A DNA stretch of 64,000 nt from Zopfochytrium polystomum. Its lineage: Eukaryota > Chytridiomycota > Chytridiomycetes > Chytridiales > Chytridiaceae. Numbering within the stretch: position 1 is the stretch's first letter; every line of letters starts with the position of its first letter. Both the position numbers and the translations under genes were made by a program. The notes beneath the pieces were generated by a model. The model did no database searches. It had not been told where the DNA came from and worked only from the letters and a program-made list of their open reading frames with translations. This document shows, one piece after another, positions 34,269 through 46,727 of this stretch. The stretch spans positions 23,227 to 87,226 of the forward strand of contig JAIVFJ010000258.1 of NCBI GenBank assembly GCA_025765615.1, given 5' to 3'.

Positions 34269-36363
34269 TCACGCGACGCAGGCCATCCGCCTCGCGGCAT
34301 CCGACACGTTGGCGGTGCCCGGCACGCCGTTGCGGCACAGCGCGATGCTTGTCCTTACCGCGTCGCCGTGCAGGCTGTACCGCGGCGCTTTGGACCCGAT
34401 GAGACCCTAGTGTTGGGAAGGAGTGGGAGAGGAAGGTAAGATCAAAGAGTGTGCTTTGCCTCTCTGCGAAACGAAGCCACACTCACCCCAATGGCGTCCC
34501 CAGTGTGCACTCCGACCCGCAGCCGCACTTCCTCCGCGTCAAAGTCACCGCCATCGGCGCCACCGTCAACCTCCAAGCCCGCCAACGCGTCCGCAAACGT
34601 CAGTCGCAGCACCCGCTCCGCGCACGCCACCGCCGCTCGCGCCATCTCCCCCGCACCCGACGCCGCCGCATCGCCGTCGTTCCCGCCGGCGTCGACGCCG
34701 CGCGGCTGCGCCGCTGTCGTCACCCCGCCAAAGTTCGTCCGCCGTGCGGACGGCCCCGCATCAACGTCGTCGCCGTCGTCGTCGGAACCCCCGGAGGCGT
34801 CGCCCGCAAACTCGTCGCTCCCGTCGATCCCCGACACCCGCGACCCGCGCAGCGCTTCCTCGCCCCGCGGCGCACGCAGCCCTCCCGTTCCAGCGGCCGT
34901 CAACGACGACGTCGACGACGCAGCAGCGAGCGACCCGTTGATCCCCGCCGCGACCACCCACGCCCCGCCGCCGCCGCCGCCGTCCCCGCCGGCCTCGAGC
35001 CGGAACAGCCGCGCGTCGGCCGCGACCGCCGCGTCGATGCGCGCGGCGGCGGCGCGCAGGAGCGCCAGGAGCCCCGCGGGGCCGAGGCGGGAAGAGAGGT
35101 GCGCGGTGTCGGCGAGTTCTATTTTTTTTTTTTTTTTTAAATTTTGCTGTTAGAGGGGGAGCTGAAGAAAGCAAGGAGGTGGAAGGGGAAGGCGGGGTGG
35201 AGAGACTCACCGATACACACGACCGTAACGTCCCGGAACGCAGCCGACCCGGGCGTCCTCCCCGCCGCGATATCCTCGACCACGTGCACCGGCAACAGCG
35301 TCCCCGTCAAGTCGTCCACGGACCCCTGCGTCTCCCTGTCGAACGCGGACCCTTGCTCCGCCATCAAGTCCGAGATCGCCTGGATCTGCTCCTGCCGCAG
35401 GATCTCGACGTCCTCCTCGTACTCTTTCAGCGCCGCCGCCACCTTGCGTCGCTGCTCCTTCTGCTTGAGGTGCACCTGGCTCCGCTGCAGCGCGTGGAGC
35501 TCCGTGACCGCGTGCTTGTGCCGCGAGAGCACGTTGCGGAGGCGCTCCCGGCCTTGCTCCGCGACGCTGCGCAGCTCGCGTTGCTCGTCGCTCTCGCCGT
35601 CGTGCGGCAATGCGCTGGATCGGTTCGTGTGCGCGTTGGCGGCTGCGGACTCCCGGCGTGAGATACCCGCCGCGTCGTCGTCGCCGTCGTTGCGGTTGTT
35701 CGGGTTGTTGTCGCCGCTGGCCCACCCGTTGGGTCCGTCGCCGGCGCCGGCCGACGACGACTGCCCGTCGTCCGTGTCGGCGCCGCCGGCGCCCTCGCTC
35801 ATCCCCATCGACGACTGGCTCCGCGACATCGACTGCCCGTCCGAGAACCCGCTCTCCGCGTCGCCGGCCGCGCCGCGGTCTCCGGCCCCGCCATACTGCT
35901 CGCCGCGGATGATGGGGTTCTCCGCGACTACAAACTGCGGGACGTGTGCGTGCGAGTGTGAGTATTGACGTATTGACGTTCACAAGAATCCACAAGAGAA
36001 GCCAACAACAAAAAACCAAAAAGAAAAAAACGCCTACAACATACCTTCTCCCTCGCCCTCGCCTCCGCCCTTCCCGCCCTCGTCGCCGCCTCCCCCGCCC
36101 GCCGGTTCGCCCGCACCGCCGCCGCCCGCGCGCCCTTCTGCCGCGCGGCAAGTTGTACCACCTCCACGTCGCCGACCTGCACCTCCACCACCCGCGACGC
36201 CGCGGCCTCGGCGAGAGAGTGCGCGTTGAGGAGGAGCAGCTCCTCGTGCTTGTGCTGGAGATGCAGGTCTTCGAGGTCGAGCGCGTGCTGGATTTCGAGC
36301 TCGTTCATCTTGCGGGGTTTCGTTGGTTGTGTGAGTGAGTGGTTGTGGTTTTGTGCGAGTGAG

Positions 36364-36403
<40 letters not shown>

Positions 36404-37709
36404 GAATGCTCTCTCTTACCACGGCGAGCTGGCGCACCTTGCGCAGCTGGATCTCGCGCAAGAACTCGGCCTCTGGTTAGTTTTTTTTTTTTTTTTTTTT
36501 TTTTTTTGGAAAAGAGGGTGGGGTTGTGGCGTGTCAGCGCGAGGAACAAGAACCAACGGGAATAAAATAATAATAAAAATAAAAAACAAAACAAATTAAG
36601 CAAAGAACAGTCACAACACGAAGAAAAAAAAAACGCGAAAAAAATCTCCCCAGCACCAGACACCCACTCTCACACACACACACACGCCGCGTCACGCTCT
36701 CTCTTTTTTTTTCTGTTTACCCTTTTGCTGGCGCATCTGCGACTGCTGCAGCGCGACCGCGTTCTCGCGCTTCCGCGTGCGCGCCAGCGCCGCGTCCTTG
36801 ATCGACGCGAGCTCGATCGCCCGGATGCGCGCCATCGTCTCCGTCGTGCGCCGCTGCGCGCTGATCAGCTCGGTCCTTTTTTTTTTTTTTTTTCGTTGGG
36901 GTTTTTTTCAGGGAGGTCAGTACGAAGCTTGGGTTTCAAACGCGACACGCACACACACACCCTCCCCCCGCCCCCCCCCTCTCTCGCACACACAGTCAAA
37001 CGAGCGCGCGCCGGGGGAGCCCCCTCACCTCTCCGCCCCCTGCCGCATCTCCAACATCGCCACCCGCGTCCTCAACGCCACCCGCTTCCCCTCGACGGCC
37101 CCCTTCATCGACGACCCGCGCTCCCGCGCCTCCTCCTGGAACCGCAGCTCCTTCCGCATCGCGGCCAGCCGGTCCACCAAGGCCGACAGCTGCTGCTTCC
37201 GCCCGCGCGCTTCGACGTGCGAGACGGACTCGGAGGTCGAGCGCGCGTCTTGCGCGGAGAGGTCGAAGAGGTGCGTGCGAAGCGTTTGGCGGGAGTGCGC
37301 GTGGGTCGAGGCGAGGACCGTGACTTTTGGGGAGGGGTGGAGGGGTTTGGGGGGTTTTTTTTTTTTTTTTTGGAGGTGAGGGGGGGAAGGGTGTGAGTAA
37401 GCGAGTGAGTGGAACAAGAACAACAGCAAGAAACGCCGCGCGACGCGCTCGAGAAAGACTCGCTTACCCCCCTCACCCTCCTCCTCACACTCCGTCCTCC
37501 GGCCCACCCTCCAACCCACCCCTCACAACCAGCAACAACACACACACACAAAAAACACACCTTCCTTCGTCCGCTAGCTTCACCAGCGCAAACTGCGCGC
37601 GCAGCTTGGCCTCCGTCGCGTTGCGGCACCGCTGCACCGCCTCGCTCTGCTCGAACAGCCTCCCCGCCCCACCGCCAGCCGTCGTCTTCATCGTCTTGGG
37701 AGCGGCCAT
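34269..37709 (-). CDS. Coiled-coil protein with degenerate class III nucleotidyl-cyclase domain (paralogue A)
   Basis: It starts MAAPKTMKTTAGGGAGRLFE with a conserved NATEAKLRAQFALVKLAD segment. Long charged coiled coils follow over several exons (HLFDLSAQDARSTSESVSH, ELEIQHALDLEDLHLQHKHE and similar). A Ser/Gly/Asp-rich linker precedes another helix (ERLRNVLSRHKHAVTELHAL) and then the cyclase-like domain: DVTVVCI-ELADTAHLSSRL, ARLFRLEAGGDGG, LRVGVHTGDAIG, and finally GLIGSKAPRYSLHGDAVRTS. It ends at 34269 (RMACVA-stop). The fold markers (GVHTG, PRYSLHGDAV) are those of adenylate/guanylate cyclases. The two metal-binding Asp positions appear lost, so catalysis is doubtful (inference). Three introns end in poly(A) next to the acceptor. 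Paralogue B lies at 41858-45300. Confidence 0.8.
36359..36410. repeat. GT microsatellite in an intron of gene A
   Basis: A pure GT array just 5' (plus sense) of the exon at 36415-36475; poly(T) follows at 36481-36507. Confidence 0.85.
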
Positions 37710-38818
37710 TTTTTTTGGGGGGGTTGGGTGGGTGGTCTGTGTGGGCGTGGAGGTTGGGGTGCGTGGGCGAGGGGTGGGTCGGGGTGGGGTCTTATGCTCT
37801 TTTTTTTTTTTTGTTCGGGTGTGTGTGTGTGAGCGTGTGTGAGCGTGTGTTTCGGAAAGTAAAAGGAGAAAAAGAAAAAAAATGGTTACGGATGCATACG
37901 TGTGCGTATTCGTTTTTTTTCCCTTCTCTTTCTTCTTAAGCTTCCTTTTTTCGTGTTCTTTCTTTTTGTCACCTGCTCGCTACTCACGCGATCGGCTGCC
38001 AATCTGGCCTCTGTCTCTCTGCCGCTCTGCTTCTTCTTATTTTTCTGACGACGATCGCCCCTACCCCATTTTTCTTTCGATTGTGACGGGTTGGGGGCGA
38101 TCTGGCGCGTCGCGTGTGTAATTTGACAGGGCCGTGCGCGCCGAGACTTGGTGCGTCTTCGTGCCTTCAAACTTTTTTCTTTCGTTTGGTTTGTTTGTCT
38201 TGATTGGGGAGTTTTTTCGTGTCGAGTTCACTCGCCCCGTCGAAAACGCGACGCACGCACCCCACCTCGCGAGAAGAGCGCCACCATGAAGGAAGGGGTC
38301 AGGGGTGGCCCAGAGATAGTGCGGTCGGAAGAAAAAAAAAAAAAAAAAAAAAAGGGCGACGCAAAACGAAGCATATGAGGGGAGAGAGGGTGCGACTGCG
38401 AGAGGAAGACCCCCAGCAAGCCGCAAAAAGCTGGACGGGGGAAACCCAAAAATGTCATTCCCTACCACTATTCCCCCTCCAACCAACTCTTCATAACCAG
38501 AACAAATCGAAGAGTGCCAACACTAAAAGAAAACAGGTATGAAGAAAAAGCAGCAAACAATATTTAAAAAACGCCTTATTTTCTATGTGAAACAAAAAAA
38601 GCAACAAATCAAAATGGCAGCTGGGAGTGTGCCGGGGTTGGGTGAGGGGGGTGGCCGAGGATGACCACGGTGAGTGATTAAAGTTTAAAAGGGGTGGTGG
38701 TTAATAGTGGTGATGGGTGGAGGTTTATGGTTGGTCGATGGTGGGGGAGAAAGGGGCCGTCCGGATTTCGGATTCGAGAGAAGCAGGGATGGTCGGATCA
38801 AGCAAGGGGTGTGGGTGT
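37710..38818. other. Intergenic region between cyclase-like gene A and the carrier gene
   Basis: No supported gene. Holds the upstream region of gene A (T-rich, GT-rich), a poly(A) run at about 38331-38353 and the AT-rich 3' flank of the carrier gene. Confidence 0.5.
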
Positions 38819-40473
38819 TCAAAAGGTAATGTACCGCGCCAGCGTCTCGTACGTCGCAAAGATCACGGCGCTCGTCGGCGCCGACCTCGCCACCGTGATC
38901 CCGCACCCGCGGTACAACCCGCGCACCCCTTGCGCCGCGTACAGCTCCCTGCCCGACCTGCAGGAACCCCTTTCGCGTCGCGGCGGAGATCGAGCTTGTC
39001 GTCGAAGACGACGACGACAACGAAGACGCCGATGAGGACGAAACCAATAGGTCCGCTGTCTGCATCCGCGACTTGATCACGTCCGCCTGGGTACAACGAT
39101 GCGTTGAACGCCATACCCGCCAACGCCCCCGCCGCCATCAGCTGCCACATCGGCAGGTCCTCCTTCGTCGCCCTTTTCGCCTTGCGCGTAGCAGCCGTGC
39201 CCCGCGCGCTGTTGTCGTTCTCCAGCCGGTCCACAAACGCCTTGCACACCAGCTCGTACACACCGAACCACGCTCCGCCGCCCCCGGCCTCGCGAAGCAG
39301 CGTGCCAAGGTGGCCGCGGTAGAACCCGCCGAGGCCTTGCGTCCGCAGCGTGTGCGTTACAATGTGCCATGCCCCGCGGTACCGCGGTGCGCTGGAGGAA
39401 GACGAGGTGGTGGTGGAGGAGGCGCCGACGACGCCTTGCACTTGCAGCTTGCACTTGACCAGCTCGACGGGGGTCAACACCGTCGACACGATCGCGCCCG
39501 ACAGCACGCCGCATAGCGCGAGCTGCGCGACGCTCAGCGGCGCTTGCTCCTTGTGTTGGTTGTGGTTGTGGCCGTTGCTTCGCGCGTGGTCGTCGAAGGT
39601 GATGCGTTCGGGCGACGACAGTGCGCGCACGAGGGCCTGCACCTGGTTGTACGCGAGAAAGAGGCCGCTGTTTTCGATCATGGAGCCGACGAGCGGCGCC
39701 GACAGGCCCTTGTAGAGGCCCAGGAAGCCTTCGGAGCGCACCGAGCGCAGGAAGCAGTCGAGCGGGCCGGAAAAGGAGGCCGCCGAGGCCGAGGCGGAGG
39801 TGTTTGCGACGAGCGGCTGCGTTTGTAGTCGGACCTTTAGGTTTTGGTGGAGGTGGGGGGTGGGGTGGTGGTTTTGTTAGGGGTTTGTGTTGCGGGTTGT
39901 GGCGGTGCGCGCGTGTGGCGATCTGTTTGGGATCGAATCATCCTCCGCCTTTCTTTCGTTTTTTCCTTTCCTCACAACCCCTCCCTATCTTTTATTCACT
40001 CGCCGTCTCAACCTTCACTCACCTTGATCGTGTCAAACGGGTACTCGACGAGCTTTCCAGTGACGCCGGCGATCTGTATCGGAAAGACAGAAAGAGAGAG
40101 CGAGTGTGAGAGAGAGTGATTGATAGAGTGGGTGAACGAGGGGAAGCGACGTAGAGGGCGGGTGTACAAGAAACCCAAAAAACAAAAATAGCACTAGTAC
40201 TACCACTACCACTACTCACCGATCCGCACACGAGGTCCGCGAGGCCCGACGCCTTTTTGATCTTGACTGTTTGCGTGTGGTGTTGTGGTGGGGTACGGTT
40301 GGTGAGTAGGCGTCGGATGAGGCGGAAGTGAAACGAAAAAATACAGGCCGCCACGACGGCGGTTGGGCGAGGAGCGAGTTGCGGGTGGGGTGTTCAAGGT
40401 GCTAATGAGATAGATACCAACCGTCTTGCGGGAGGGCTGCGGCTGCCGCGGCGGCGGCTTGAGCGGCTGTGGC

Positions 40474-40507
<34 letters not shown>

Positions 40508-40593
40508 GCTGACGCCGCGGCTGCGGGCTGTTGTTGCTGGGCGACGCCGACGACGACGACGCCGCCGCCGTGCTGTTGATGATGATGGCTCAT
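38819..40593 (-). CDS. Mitochondrial carrier family protein, ARG11/ORT1 (ornithine carrier)-like
   Basis: Four exons: 40593-40422, 40266-40220, 40073-40023 and 39834-38819. After a His/Gln/Ala-rich N-terminus, the joins read KASGLADLVCGS, IAGVTGKLVEYPFDTIK and VRLQTQP, i.e. the first carrier signature PxD-x-x-[KR] and the GK-(I/L)-E-(F/Y)-PFDT-KVRLQTQ context typical of fungal ornithine carriers. The second signature is TPVELVKCKLQVQ and the third YPxDVIKSRMQ, with GLYKG, GFYRG and GLYRG at the matching helix ends. It ends ARYITF-stop. These six-helix proteins sit in the inner mitochondrial membrane; substrate is inferred. Two one-base breaks (near 39086 and 38947) interrupt the third repeat at short G runs. 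It lies between two cyclase-like paralogues. Confidence 0.85.
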
Positions 40594-41857
40594 TGCTCGG
40601 GTGGTACGGTGGTGGATGGGGAGGAGGACGAGGAGGAGGTGGAGGAGGAGGGTCAGGTAGTGAAAATAAGAATAGTGAGAGACTGGGCGTGTCCCACACA
40701 AGCTTTTCTTTCTTTTTTTCTTTCTTTCTTTCTTTCTTTCTTCTCTCTTTTTTCTTTCATTCTTTCTCTTTGTCACGAACTGAGAGATGCGACAGAGACA
40801 GACAGACAGACTGTCTGACTGACAGACAGACAGACTCACGATTGAAAGATCCGCGAAAATGAAAAGCAGAGAGATTATCTGCTGCAAGTTGAAAATCCGT
40901 AGAAACAAAAAAAAAAAAAAAAAACAAAAAAGAGAAAGAGCAGAACCCCTAACTGCCCAGGAGAACGAACACAGAGCGAGTGAGAGAGTGTGTGTGGTGT
41001 GTGTGAGAGAAAGATAGAGAGGAGAGAGGAGAGAGAGAGACAGACTGACAGAACTAATCATGTTCGAATCACCCATCATCCCGTCCCGTGCGCTCCAGAC
41101 CGTTAGCACGTCATCACAAACCCTGCCTGTGTGTGAATTCATAAACCGTCGTGCGCGCCTCCCAATCAATCCTCCCCCACATCCTCATCACTCTTTCACC
41201 ATCACCATCGCCGTCAAATTTATCACCATCGTCATCATCAGCCGTCGGTGCGACAACATTAGTGACTGAGTGTCAATTGTAAAGGAAGAAAAAATGGGTG
41301 CGAAGAACCTTGTGTTCGCTATCTCGTTCATGATGCACCGAAATTTGGTCAAGGGGATCGAACACGCCTCTTTTGAGACCGGCAACTGAGCTCGGCGTAA
41401 ACCGCTCGCATTACCATCTGAGATGCACAACTTAAGTCTTGGACGATAAAAGGAACGGGAGGTTGGAAACCACTGTCCACTTTCAAGCGTCGAAGCTCTG
41501 GTGCAGAGTCGCAGAATGATTGTCAGCGATACTTACATGTGTGACAACACGTCCCCCACGGGCGAGCGTTCACTTTTTGTGTGATGGGCTTCGCTCAAGC
41601 AGCTTTCGGGCGGCGTGTCCACCACGGGATGAAATTGCGCAGAAAAATGCGATCCCGCCAGTCGCTTTTCTAAAAAACAACGTTCGGCAATCTCGTTTTG
41701 TTGTCTATCACGGCTCGAATCTATTTTTTTGCCTCCCTCTCTCGCTCGCTTCTAAAGGTATCGACAATGGAGCTAATACAACATAAAAAATAATAAAAAC
41801 AACAACAACAGCGACGTCCGAAAACGCGCGCGCGTTCGCGAAGCAGGCAAACAAAGC
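40594..41857. other. Intergenic region upstream of the carrier gene, 3' of cyclase-like gene B
   Basis: Contains CTTT and GACA/CAGA simple repeats (about 40705-40835), an A run near 40908 and GAGA/GTGT repeats near 40975-41045. No gene is supported. Confidence 0.5.
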
Positions 41858-44800
41858 TTAGTCCATCAGCGCTTGCGTTTCGGGCGCAACGTTGACGGTT
41901 CCGGCCGGCGCCGCGCGGCACAGCTCCATGCACTTTTGCACCGCCTCGCCAAAGAGCTGGTACTTGCCGACTTTGGCACCCACGAGGCCCTGGGAAGGTT
42001 TTTCATTTTTACGAGGTCGAGGAGTAAGTTGTGAGGAACGGCGAGGCGTAAAAGGGGGGAAATCGCTCACCCCGATCGCGCTCCCCGTCGACACGCCGAC
42101 CCGCAGCTGCACCTGCTCCTCCACATCCTTCAACACCGGAATATCCCCAAACTCCAGCTGCATAATCTCGTCCACGCACTTGAGCGCGTGCCCGACCTGC
42201 ACCCGCGCGTCGTCCTCCGTGCTCCCGAACCCGTGCCCCGCTCCGCCCGCACCCAGACCCGCTCCGAGCAGCTGCCCGGCCGCTCCGTCGTCCCCGCTGT
42301 CCGTCTCGTCGGACCGCACGTCAATGTCGTCGTCCGCCATCGCGGCCGTGGCAGTCGGACCGGCGGCAGGCCCACGTCGGAGGTCGATGCCCACCGTCCG
42401 CGCCGCGCGGTCCCCGGTCCCGCCGCCCGCCGCCTCTTGCGCGCTGATCGCGCTGAGCCGACGCGGGGGGGGCGGAGACGCCACCGCCGCCTTGACTTGG
42501 TTCAACCCCGTCGCGACCAGCCACGTACCAGCCCCCGTCTCGAGGCGGAACAGGTGGTCCGACCGGCTGAGCACTGCTTCCACGCGTTCCGTCACGGCGC
42601 GAAGGACTTCCATGAGCGCGGCGGCGTCTAGCTCGCTGGCGAGCGAGACGAGACTGGGGATTTCTGGAGAGAGGTTGGTCAGGCAAAAATGGAATGGATA
42701 ATGTGTGTGGGGGAGTGTGAACGGAAAAAAAAAAAGAAAAACAAAAGAAGGGAAGAAAACTCTAGAGAGCGCAAGTTGATGGGCGGTAGAAGCAGGCGAA
42801 ACCCCTCACCGACACAAAACACGGTGATGGCTGTGAGGCGCACCGACTCCGGCGTTCGGCCGGCGTTGATGTCGCTGATGATATGGCCGGGGAGAGATAT
42901 GCTCAAGATGGTGTTGATCGCGTCCGCGTTCTCCTTGTCAACTGCAACCTCCTGGCTGGCAATCAGGTCTTGATGGTACGGCAGAAACAATGGCGAAATG
43001 GGTGAACAACGAAGAAAAGCGTTAGCGAGTTCGAAACATGCCTTTTTGTATGTCCCGTTAAGAAACGCGTTCTCACCTTCCATGAGCTGGATCTGATCCT
43101 GCTTGAGCGCCTCGATCTCGTCCTGGTGCTCCTTAATGGCATCGGCGACTTTGCGGCGGTGCTCCTTGGTTTTAAGAGAGATTTGGTGCTTCTGGACGCT
43201 CTTGAGCTCGTTCATCGAAGTCTTTTGGTGCGCGAGCATGCTGCTGAGCCGTTCGCGGGCTGAGAGTAATGTTGGATTTGTGGGTGAAAACAGTTTAGCA
43301 CCTCCCCGTTTACGAATCGCAAGCGGTTCAGACACAAAACACGGCGCACCTTGTTCCGCGTACGCATTCAACTCCCTCTGCTCCTCCGACATCAACGCCG
43401 GCGAGTCGCGGTTCACCTGCGCGTTCGCCTGCGCCTCCTTCGCCGCCTCGTCCCCTTCCTGCTCCTCCCCGCCCGCCCCCGTCCCTCCAAAGTCCGTCTC
43501 CTGCTGAGTCTGCTCCTCCGTCCATGTGCTGCTCGCCTCGCTCAACCCCGCCGATGACTGACTCCGCGACCCCGCCGACGACTGTCCGTCCGAAAAGCCG
43601 TCTTCGCCCTCCGCGCTCGTGATTGCGCCCGTGCCGCCGCGGATGATCGGGTTCTCGGCAATCATCATCTGGTGGGTGGGGAGAAAGTGGGGAAAGAAGG
43701 TTTCGACGAAAAAAAGATATTGATTAGCTTCGCAAGCCCAAAAGTTTGTGGTCATCTTGTTACGTCCCCCCCTTCCACCCCGATTCACTCATTTTCTAAA
43801 AGTAGAAAACACACCTTCTCCCTCGCCCGAATGGCCGATTTTTGCGCCTTGAGCATGCTGTTCGCCTGCTTCCTTTGTGCCCTCTGCATCTGCGACCGCG
43901 CAATCTTCTGCTTCTCCAGCAGGTGCGACGACTCGATCATCGACCGCTGCTTGTCAATGTTGTACTGCAGCTCCGCCTCCGCCCGCGCGTGCTTCGCCAG
44001 CAGCTCGAACTCTTCGAATTTGTGCACGGAGCCCATCTCTTCGAGCTCTTCGGAGTTGGCGATTTCGATCTCGTTGATCTGCGCGATGGGTTGGGGTGCG
44101 GGGCGGTGAGTAACCAGGTTTCACATTTTGTATGTGCTCTTACCTCTGAGAGTTGCCGCGCCTTGCGGAGCTGCAGCTCGCGCAGAAACTCGGTCTCTGT
44201 TGGGTGCAAGTGTTTTTTTGGTCAGTCATGGACGGTAAGGAAGATACTGTATATGCAAAACCTAAATAAAAATTAAAAAATAAAAAAAGACCTTTCTGCT
44301 GGCGCATGTGGCTCTGCTGGACCGACATCTCGTTCTCCTTGCGCCGCTGGTCGGCCTTGGTCGTGTCCTTCATCGCCGCCAGCTCGATCGCGTGGATGCG
44401 CTCCCGCGTCTCGATGAGGCGCTTCTGCGCCATGAGCAGCTCGTTCCTGCGCGAGGGAGGAGGGAAGGGTGCGTTTTGGGAAGGTGGGAAGGTGGGAAGG
44501 TGGGAGTGAGACCATGAGGTGGAAGGGCCGCGTCATCAGGCGGGCGGAGACGCGTGCGTGAGTGGATGACGCGCAAAGGCCACAGACGTGACAAGTTCAT
44601 CCCGAGAACGGACACTGCCCATCCCACTGTGCTCCGCGTCGCTCCCCAACGCCCCCCAAACCCACACACACACACACACACACCACGCACCCCTTACCTC
44701 TCCGACACCTGCCGCTGCTCCAGCCTCGCTAGCCTCAACCTAAACGCAATCCGCTTGTTCCTAATAATCCCCTTGAACGCCTGGTCCCTCTCCCGCGACT

Positions 44801-45300
44801 CCTCCTGGAACCGCAAAAACTTTTTCATGATCCCCAGACGGTCCACCAGGTCCGACAGCTGGTGCTTGCGGTCAAAGTTCTTGCGAAAGTCCGCGTTCTC
44901 GACTTCCACGCGCGTGTCCTGCGCTCGCTGCTCAAAGAGCTGGGTGCGCAGCTGCTGGCGCGTCTCTTCGAGGTTCGCGCTGAGCATCGTGACTGTCGCG
45001 GGGTGGGGCAAAGCGAGGGGGAGGGAAGGGTAGGACGTGGGTGAGCAAAAGGTTTACGTGTGGCTCATGAGCGCGTTTCGCAGTCCAGTATTGGCTGGGA
45101 CGCTTTGCGCGAAGGGACAGCGAGTGTGATCCAGTCGCGCAAAGTGAATAGACGCCAACGAGCACCCACTCACCCTCCTCATCAGCGAGCTTGGTCAGCG
45201 CGAACGCGCCCTTGAGCTTGGCCTCGGTGATGGCGCGGCTCCGCTGGACGGACTCGCTCTGGTTGAACTTTGCCTCGACGATTGCGCCTGGTTGCTTCAT
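41858..45300 (-). CDS. Coiled-coil protein with degenerate class III nucleotidyl-cyclase domain (paralogue B)
   Basis: It starts MKQPGAIVEAKFNQSESVQR, then SRAITEAKLKGAFALTKLAD as in paralogue A. Extended coiled coils follow (ETRQQLRTQLFEQRAQDTRV, FLRELQLRKARQLSE, EFELLAKHARAEAELQYNID), then MMIAENPIIRGG, an acidic/Ser linker and MNELKSVQKHQISLKTKEHR. The C-terminal domain begins LPGHIISDINAGRTPESVRL, continues TAITVFCV-EIPSLVSLASEL, HLFRLETGAGTWLVATGLN and LRVGVSTGSAIG, and closes with GLVGAKVGKYQLFGEAV and ETQALMD-stop. Aligned to active cyclases (FSDIVGFT and GDA-type motifs), the metal-binding Asp residues are replaced by Val and Gly. The N-terminal coiled coil plus cyclase fold suggests a scaffold or regulator rather than an enzyme (inference). 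It lies head-to-tail with paralogue A on the same strand. Confidence 0.82.
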
Positions 45301-46727
45301 GGCTGGGAACGAGTTTTTTTTTTGGGGGGTCTTTTTTTCTTGTTCTCTTTCGGGTTGTGTGTGTCGAGAAACACTACGTGGGGCTTTCAGAGAGAGGGGG
45401 TCGGGTGTTTTTTTTTGTGGACGGAAGAGAGTGGGTGGCGGGAAAGAGTGATGGGGTGGAGGGGTTTTATTTCTCGGTCGCAAGTTCTTTCTAGCAGAAA
45501 CACGACACGACTGGTTTCGCGTCGACTTCACTTTTGAGGTTCTTCTTCTTTTCGACTTCTAAGGCGAGATGGGGGGAAGAGTGAGCGAGTGACCGTGTAT
45601 TCCAGGTGGGGTGACAAAGGGTAATCGGGTTGTTCGTTTCCTTCTGTAACTATCGGCGGTTCTTGCTTTGATGGCTAGCGCGCGCGGCGATCGCTTTCGT
45701 CCATATTTATAACCCGATCGGGCGCCGATCCTTCGCGCGCGCAATTAAGGCAAACAGGGAAAAATTATTAAAAAAAAAAAATGAAGAAGAAGGAGAAGAA
45801 AAACCTCCCACTTCTCCTTATTATTTCTTTTCGACTACTACATTGTCGCGTGAGGAATGAGGCCCCGCGCGGGTTTGACAGCTTTGGCAGGTGGCGAAGA
45901 GGGGTTGACGCGAAGAGGGGTTGACTATGGAATGAGTGTGGAGAAGACTATTGCAAGAGCATTTTTTTGAAAGTGCGTCGGCGAAGAATTGAGAGTGGAT
46001 ACCGAATTCGATCACAAATTATGGACGAAGAATGCGAAAAGGAGCCCGTCAAAAACATTTATTGAGAGAGAGTGGGTGAGTGAGGTACCGAGACAGAGCG
46101 AGAGAGAGAAAATTGGGGTAAGGTTAGCAAAGAAGAAAAAGAAGAAGTCGAAGAAGGGAGGGAAGTCCGCCTAACGGGTCTGTTGACGCTAGGATTCCTC
46201 TGCTCCTGCTGCAGACCCGGTCAACGGCTTTCACCATATAGAGAAAAAATTGATTGTGCGCGCCAATCGTCGGTCAACTACCTGGTGTAAGTGCGAGTGA
46301 CAGCTTCCATTCAGCAGAAACTCCACTGGAAGCCAACCTAGGCGCTTACGGCTGAAGTGAAATGACAGTGCCGTCACAAGGTGGACTGAAGATCCAACAA
46401 AAAGTGACGGCAGGAGAAGGCGCTGCGCGGAATGCGCTTACGCCCTTGTTGGCCCACCCCGCAAATAGGACTTCATTTACAGCTTTTATTTCACGCAACT
46501 CACTTCCGCGAACGGCGGGCGAATTCTGAGTCAAATCGGGAGGCGGCTGGTGGTTGTTGGGCAATATTATTTATTAGTGTTCCCACTTCTCATTTTCAGT
46601 GCACAAAGAAGTATTGACGCTCGAACCGCATCATCCTCTCTTTCAAAGGCACGCCTTCGTGCGTGTATCTACATCGTCCCAGTCAAAAATGCGGAAAAAG
46701 TCTTGCCTTTCATGCTCCAGTTGAAGA
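45301..46727. other. Intergenic region upstream of cyclase-like gene B
   Basis: I see no gene. The first 300 bp are G/T-rich with homopolymers and may be the gene B promoter. A GAGA-rich segment lies at about 46065-46150. Confidence 0.5.

Noticed and set aside
41339..41435. tRNA-like segment on the minus strand with TGTTCGATCCCC
   Set aside because: It has a T-loop-like motif, but the T stem, acceptor stem and anticodon arm do not pair; chance or a very old relic.
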